Part shown: positions 57,801 through 64,000 of the stretch, one piece after another
How positions within the stretch are numbered: position 1 is the first letter of the stretch
Layout of the letters: each line of letters begins with the position of its first letter
NCBI RefSeq assembly: GCF_040054535.1
Contig: NC_090785.1
Span: 17,981,001 to 18,045,000 of the forward strand
Direction: 5' to 3'
DNA: 64,000 nt
Source of the DNA: Antennarius striatus
Lineage: Eukaryota > Chordata > Actinopteri > Lophiiformes > Antennariidae
The notes under the pieces: model-generated
What the model was told of the DNA's origin: nothing
What the model saw: the letters and a program-made list of their open reading frames with translations, nothing else
Databases searched by the model: none
Position numbers and translations under genes: made by a program

Positions 57801-60703
57801 TTTAAATGAACTTAGTGACTTTTTCTTTCAGCTAAATCTCTAAAATATCCTGTGAAAATGACTCAGAACGAAAAGACCGTTTTTTAAGACTGTATTTGGC
57901 ATATCTGGCAGCTTGGAGGACATTTTTACTGCAGTTGTGCAGATTGCGTGTAATGGTACTTAATAAAGGTATTCATGCTGATCATCTATGCGTTCCATCG
58001 TATTCCAGGCAGGCAGGGACCCCTTGCAACAGGAAAGGCACCCCTTGGAACTACCTTTGCAGCAAGTGTTAAGCCCCAGCTGAGTGTATTCCTGCGTTGC
58101 ACTCCCACTCGCTCCTCTGTTATGGGCCATCCTCCAACTCCTGCTTCTAAACTGCCATGTAAAACCCAGGGACGGCCCAGGAGCCTTACTGAAGTTCTTC
58201 ATGTTGAGCCGGGTAAAGGTACAATCAGCCTAATAATGACTTAATATCAATTTTAGTAGTTTTCTGCTCTTGTGTAATGTATATGAAAGAATATACTTTT
58301 TTTGCAGGTTGTTTTCAGGGTCCGTTGGCGCTGTCATTGCGCATTTAAAGCTCATTTAGACATGGATGGGAGTGGCTCCTGTTTCAAGTGACCCATTTCA
58401 GTGCTGCACATAGATTTAAATCTTGCAAGGGTGAAATCTCTGATTTAATTCCTTAATACCACATCTGGCAAGATACAAGGGCTTGGCATCTTAAAAACAC
58501 TGAAGCTTTGTAGGAATGTGGCACATCTTGCAAATCTATCACATAAATCAGCATGAATTAACTGAAAACCAGTCCAGCACCAGTAAATTATTTTTGTCGC
58601 TGAGATTTTACTTACTTTGTAACGGCATTTTATTTACTTCCTGGGCAAAAGAAGGTGCTGTAGATCAGTGGACTCTTCCCAACAGCTTCAATAACATGTG
58701 GCTCTATGATTGGTTGAGAGGATCTACCCCCCCTCATTGATGTAGTTGTCATAGTAACAGTCTCTTCCACTCTAGTTCACACACAGCATTGCCTGGAGGG
58801 AGGCAAGCAGACATCCAGTGCGACTGATATCTTAGGTGCAGAAACTGCAGTGTCCCTCTTTTTAAAAAAAATAAATAAATAAGAATGGCTGATTACACAG
58901 GACTTCGAAGCTGCACATGGACTGAATTTCCATCTCATGGTTTTACCAACTCCTCTTCAGTGGCACAGGGCAGTGCAGCAACGGGCTGTGACCTCACAAT
59001 CTTGACATGCCTGCTCATTGGATCATATCGCTTTTGTATCATCCCTTTGTTAGCTGCATTTAACGGAAAAGGTAAAAAGCTTTGGGAAGTAAGTCAGCCT
59101 GGATGGTAATATTGAACATCTGGATATTTGTATTCAGTTAAGCCAAGAACATAATTATTTACATGTTAGATGCTCAGTCACGGTTGACTAATTTTATTCT
59201 CCATTTGCTACACCTTCATACAATGACTGTTGTCACATTGGACGCACTGACATTACCTGTTTTTTCCCCAAGTATGTTATAACGGATTTCGTTTAGGGTT
59301 GCAATTGAGATAGCTAGATAATAGATAGTTGTATAGAGATATACTAGTTACACAGTATGAGGTGCTTTACTTTACAGTATTTTTATTTGCCTCACAGTTT
59401 CTGGAGGAACCACAGGTAGACCAACCCTGATAAAATCTACTCTGGCTAAAACAAGAGTCGGGGCAACCCCTTCAAAAAACTTCGGGAAACGTAAGATGAC
59501 ATCTCTATACACACACATTTGTGCATTTCATAAGTAAATGTCTCAAGCTGTTGGATCCAAGTCTATCTAAGCTCCACTTTGTAGGGAAAATGTGTGACCA
59601 CATTGATTTTTACATTTAACAAAATCCTCACACTATAAAGACACAATCCTGTTAAAATTTATTTTAAAACTATTCCTATTAAACAGAGTCACTGTTGCTT
59701 GATTGTTTCCTGTTAATCATATATGATAAGGGTTCTCTGCTTTGATTGGATTAAATTACTGCTATCTTTTGTTTTCAATTGGTCACTGTTTGATCACACC
59801 TCATGAGTGGTCCTAGAATGAAAGGTGACTGCAGCTGCATTCAGTTGTCACAGCTCACGCTACACAATGGGTCAGATTAACTCCTGTCTCTTGTCCCACT
59901 TGGATCTTCTACCTCTAGCAGCTGTGGCTACATCATGCAAAACTCCTGCCTCGACGAGTAAAGGTGCTTCAAATTTGACGGTCACTCCACTGAAGAGGAC
60001 CCCTTTTGCAAGATGTGCTCGAGTAACTTCAAATGCACCTGGTAAGCTGCTCTATATTCACTGTCCTTTCATCATTGCTTGTTTTTGCTGCCTGATCTGT
60101 GACTACTGAAGTCCATTTTGATGAATATTTTTAAATACTTCAAAATACTTAATTTTACATTGACCATCAATCAATGACCAATTTTACAAATGGTGTTCTA
60201 ATGAACATTTTAAAAGCCTGGCATGTGTTGATTTTTATCTGCAGCCACTGGTGTTTCACTTGTTCACATCTGTTTTGTGTATCTATTTTTCTTTTGCACA
60301 TGTGTTACAAAGTCAACAATGTTGTTGCTCATGTAGTAATGTCTTTCACATGTGGAGAATTTCAGTCCAGTCATAATTTAATCATTGTAACCATTTGCCC
60401 TTATCAGTGGAGTGATCCATTTAACATACTGTAGTTATCAGTGGAGTGATCCAATCAGGTGCTTTTGAGCATTCTGTTAGATCAGATTATTTATCTATGT
60501 GGCTTTATACTGTTTTCAGCTTTCTCAATATGTGTCCCACCTCCTCTGCAATCAGATTTTTGTAAAGGTCAGTGTTAATGTTTCACAGTCAAGGCTGAGG
60601 TCACACAGTTGTCGGCTCAGCTCATCTTCCAAATCTGCCATGAGAAGCCTGTCGTCTCTTGCATCCCATTGCTGGGGACACGGGAAAAGATGGCAAATGA
60701 AAG
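54810..60703 (+). CDS. mtus1: Microtubule-associated tumour suppressor 1-like protein (MTUS1), N-terminal part
   Basis: Coding exons: 54810-56714, 56809-57043, 58009-58218, 59398-59490, 59922-60041 and probably 60589-60703. All phases fit, giving about 892 residues before the window edge; the rest is off the right end. The first exon alone encodes 635 residues, rich in Ser, Asn and Thr and likely disordered. Its basic block at about 380-405 (KVKKMKIKKFPKSDFSSVKS, then KVMTR) resembles human MTUS1, and LNQTF near residue 90 also matches. Later exons are Pro, Ser and Lys rich (LLSPKRTGGTPLTHAP; TLIKSTLAKTRVGATPSKNF), as in the microtubule-binding region of this family. The final exon's peptide (KAEVTQLSAQLIFQICHEK) has no match I recognise and is the least sure. 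Human ATIP3 has about 875 residues before its coiled coil, which agrees. The paralog cannot be named. Confidence 0.75.
57519..57575 (+). other. Candidate alternative last exon of the MTUS1-like gene
   Basis: After a 10-T tract and TAG acceptor, a phase-1 frame continues from exon 2 (ending CCAG) as GCGEVVSQSGGDTEQFL then stop TAA at 57569-57571. It overlaps AATAAA at 57570-57575, so it could end a short isoform or act as a premature-stop exon. Confidence 0.3.
58745..58758 (+). promoter_or_regulatory. RFX-type X-box-like motif
   Basis: GTTGTCATAGTAAC is an imperfect palindrome of the X-box form GTNRCC-RGYAAC. It lies 127 bp before the ATG of the alternative first exon at 58885. Confidence 0.45.
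58885..59071 (+). other. Candidate alternative first coding exon of the MTUS1-like gene
   Basis: An ATG in good context (AAGAATGG) opens 62 codons, MADYTGLRSCTWTEFPSHGF onward, ending AAAG at a GTAAAA donor in phase 1. That is the phase the exon at 59398 needs. It includes a hydrophobic run (ILTCLLIGSYRFCIIPLLAA) unlike the rest of the protein. No in-frame stop breaks the frame. Confidence 0.4.
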
Positions 60704-61263
60704 GTAGAGTGAGAGTAGAGATTAGAATCCCATTGGCTGCAGTGGTGCTGTTTTCCCCTCCTACTTATCCCTCTCCCAACCCCCTCTGCAGCCTGGCTCT
60801 GCTACAGCTCCACCATCATCTAGCGTAGATATACTGCTTTTCTCGGCTGTCTTCATGTATTTGGTTATCAGCAGAAGCCCAGCTTTTACCAAGAGGATTA
60901 TGGGTTTTTTTATTTTTTTTTCGCTGTTTGCCCCCAATCACATCAGTCACGCTCTGACATAGACCAGTGGCCGGAATTCAACCTGCCCTACATTTTATAG
61001 CTGTCACGGCTGGGAATTTGATTTTTAGATGTGAGATCTGCCTGCTGAATTAGATGTTTGATTTTTTTGAAAGGCTTTCTGACGAGTGACCTCTTATTAC
61101 TGTTTATCGATTGATTTTAAAAAAAAAAAATTCTATCAGCGCTGTTGATTTTGCTGAAGGACACTATGCGATTTGTATATGGCATCAAGCTTCTGCATAT
61201 GGACATTCTTTTTTAAAATAATCGTCTCGAAATCGTGGCTTCTTGATTTGAATTTGAGATGTT
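60704..61263 (+). other. Possible leader of a second alternative first exon
   Basis: Sequence upstream of the ATG at 61264 includes a GTATATGG motif near 61176 and a short uORF (MRFVYGIKLLHMDILF) at about 61168. There is no clear promoter. Confidence 0.25.
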
Positions 61264-61379
61264 ATGGTCACCGAAGCTCTCGCTGTCCAGCATCCATGTG
61301 CGTTTGACAGCCAAGGGTTTACTACACAACCTACAATTGCTGTCAGGATGCAGGAAAAACACTGTGGTTTTCCAAGCAG
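61264..61379 (+). other. Second candidate alternative first exon of the MTUS1-like gene
   Basis: ATG at 61264 opens [20 protein letters not shown] onward for 38 codons and ends AGCAG at a strong GTATGT donor in phase 2. The exon at 60589-60703 also ends in phase 2, so both could join one downstream exon, as the long and short human MTUS1 isoforms do with the coiled-coil exon. Confidence 0.35.
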
Positions 61380-64000
61380 GTATGTGCCGTTTTTTTTAAT
61401 GAAGTATTTTACTGGCAGTGTTTTGCTTTTTGTCTTTGCAACAATATATTAGCCAAGTCTATGAACATTTGCTTCATGTTGTATAGTTTTGAGATCTATT
61501 TTTAGTTGTGCTATTTACTAGCTTTCAAAACGGGGTTTCATCTTTCGTTTGCCTACCTTTGTCACCAAAGTGTAATATTTTAAGATGGTAATCATGTGTT
61601 CAGGAACAGTTTAACAAAAATTTAAACAAACAAAACAAACAAAATTGTCTCCATTAAAGCCACGGCATTTCAGGATAGCTGTAATTAATTTTGAGGCCAC
61701 CTCTTTTACATCTAAGTGTGTCTCATGTACCTGATAGGACATTCAGTACTCCTGTTTCACCTTAAAGGTGCCAAAGCTATTTTTGTTCCTGCTCTCCACA
61801 TTAGTGATCTTGTCTTGACCATTGAGCTGCACATAACTCCTTTAGTTTCCACATTTAAAGCATGTGGTACAGATAAATTTTGTTCAAATACAGTAGTCTG
61901 ACACTTTTTTATTCATTGGTATTTCATCTAAGTTTAGATCTATATTTTATCAAGTTCTTAATTTTTGCTTTATAAGCTATGTGTAATATGGATGAGAATA
62001 CATGATTTTCCACACACTCATATGTATTGTGTTTATTGATATACATTTTTCATGTTAGTAGGAACTTGAATTTTCCTCGAAGTAGATATTGATGGTGCAA
62101 ATTGTCCAATGTAGATATGTTGTTTTTTTAACGTTAAATGTTTCCATGGACGACTCATGTTGAGAATGATTGTCTGGTATTGTCAAGAAAACAAGTGCCT
62201 GATTGTGATTGGTCACGTCATACATCATGCTATGTGCTATGGTGTGATATCTCCTTCCAAAAACAAAGCAGTGAGCTGTGCAGTCAGTATTTGGTGTTGA
62301 GTCTTCTAGTTGAATTAGTTTTGCGAGCTGGGAAGAGGCTGCAAAATAAAGAGGGCAAAGTGTCATCAACACTCTGCTCACGCATTTTGATGAAAACAGC
62401 TGCAGGTCTTCTGTTACCAGGAGACAGAAGTGGCCAATACGATTCCATTAAGTCAGTCTTATTAAAAAAAAATCCAAATGTACTCTGTGTTCAAGGAGGA
62501 AAAAATATTTTCATCATACCTAAGTGTGAGATGATTGCATCAGTGATAATACTGAATCTTTCATTTTATTTGTTAATGTGAATACATTGTTTTGTAAGAA
62601 ATGAATGTTGAGGTGAAGAAAACCTGGTTTGTTTTTCGGATCATTTGAGTTAGACTCACCAACAGCCTATTAATGTATTTATGTTTGATGTCTGAATAGT
62701 GACCCATAGCAATTTTTCCTCTCAGTGAACTATACCTGCAACATCGTATTAAATTATTTAGGTCATGTTTTTTTTTGTTTTGTAATGCCTATATCTGACT
62801 TTGCGGTGTGAGGAAAAGTCATGGATTATACCTGTAGATAAACAGAAAGCTCTTTCTCTATGAAAGAGAAAAGCCATGTGACATTGTATTTTGTATAATG
62901 ACAGTAAATCATTCTGGATTTGATGGTGTGATCAGCAAATGTAGCCCAAATACAGATGGTATATTTAAGTCTAAGAGAATAAATTTATAAAGATAAAAAA
63001 AATTGTCATATAGTCATAGATTAATTGACAAGAGAAATCGATGTTTCTTTTTTGGTAATATTTTGGTTACAGTATTCTGCTCGTGATCGATGCTGCTTGT
63101 GCTGTCAGCCAGGTGGCATCATTTCCCTCTATACAACCAGCAGAGGGCGTCCTGATTTAAAGAAACCGCAATGGATAACGTCAAGTGCAGAAACATGAGT
63201 TACTGAAAGCTGAGCAGGACAAGCTCAAGTGTTCTGATTGTGAATATTTCAGTAAAAAGTCTGACATTTCTTGTGTTCTACTGATAATGGAATGATCTCC
63301 ATCCCATGGTTCAGTTGTTTTGCAGTCAAAGCACTAACATAGGTTTAAAATGGTTGACTCTACTAACTATTGAAGTGTCAAACTTCTAAATTTCTCTGTG
63401 GTAGTGTGACGTGTGCCTTGTTTTTCCAGTTAAACCATCCGCCCAGGCCCATTATTAAAATAAAATTTGTCTTGGAGGCTGTCTCCCATTGACTTTTTAA
63501 TCTGTTTACTTAAACTGTGAAACACTGAGGCAAGCCTCTGAGAAATTACTTTTGGGTGAGCCGGATACCAGAGCTGTGTAAACTCAAATCAGTTTGTTGC
63601 GTGAATACAACAATTAAGGTAGAATGGAAGCAAGCATTTCATTGGATTGTTCTCTGAGAGAATGTCACTGCCTGGCCCATAACAGTGGTCTCCATGTTGG
63701 CCTGGCTAACCTAAAGTAGTGTTCTCTACACAGCATTATGTTCCTCCATCAGACCAAGGTTCAGTGTTGTCTGCATCTCCAGGCTAGCAGACAGAGGAGT
63801 TTTTCCTCTTGTACGATCAAAAACTCTTCCCTGAGAATAGAAAGTTATTTTCTGAAAGTAAATTATAGATGTCTATCCCATAGCTGAATAGTTTGGGCTC
63901 TAGATGACTGATTTTTGCATCTAAACGTATTTGACTATCCATATTGTGTGTTTTATTGACATGATTATACACACTTCATAGTGAGAGGTTGTGCCTACAT
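61380..64000 (+). other. MTUS1-like intron to the window edge, non-coding
   Basis: I looked for the conserved coiled-coil start (a KSRQK-type peptide and following helix) and did not find it. Open frames such as 62138-62581 have no family match. No clear mobile element seen. Confidence 0.4.

Noticed and set aside
62138..62581. 147-codon plus-strand frame
   Set aside because: It has no recognised homologue and no acceptor or donor in a fitting phase, and lies in the MTUS1-like intron.

Overview
The window looks like nuclear DNA from a ray-finned (teleost, probably percomorph) fish. Genes are split by canonical GT-AG introns. Long (CA)n and (TA)n microsatellites are frequent. The dispersed repeats are typical of fish genomes: tRNA-derived SINEs, Tc1-like transposase fossils and non-LTR retrotransposon fragments. 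I assembled the gene models by hand from splice sites, reading phase and remembered family sequences. No alignment was run.

Layout. 1-1.6 kb: possible last exons of an unidentified plus-strand gene. 2-19 kb: mostly non-coding and repeat-rich. It holds a decayed non-LTR retrotransposon (7.45-9.72 kb) split by a SINE between two (TA)n tracts, and an RTE-like LINE fragment next to a Tc1 fragment (14.5-15.3 kb). 19.4-30.1 kb (+): an endothelin receptor B-type GPCR gene with a TATA promoter and leader exon near 19.4-19.6 kb and seven coding exons, 421 aa. 30-35.6 kb: its 3' flank. 35.9-43.0 kb (-): polr1d, encoding RPAC2 of RNA polymerases I and III, five coding exons, 114 aa. 43.4-49.8 kb (+): vamp7, seven coding exons, 220 aa, sharing a divergent promoter region with polr1d. 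50.2 kb to beyond the right edge (+): a microtubule-associated tumour suppressor (MTUS1-like) gene with a 635-codon first coding exon, five smaller exons and candidate alternative first and last exons. Its coiled-coil exons are outside the window.

The genes do not form one pathway. RPAC2 and VAMP7 are housekeeping proteins (rRNA/tRNA transcription; lysosomal and endosomal membrane fusion) and plausibly share a bidirectional promoter. The endothelin receptor acts in pigment and neural-crest cells, and the MTUS1-like protein probably binds microtubules. Linkage of an ETB-type receptor to vamp7 hints at the non-mammalian EDNRB2 lineage, which is an inference.

I found no clearly new gene system. 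The best leads are: a dispersed repeat (four units) carrying paired TCAAGGTCA nuclear-receptor half-sites; an AUG-UAA start-stop element just before the polr1d start codon; a long TG tract next to a vamp7 3' splice site; a (GT)n tract inside the predicted ednrb leader; and an MTUS1-like gene with an RFX-type X-box above a phase-compatible alternative first exon.
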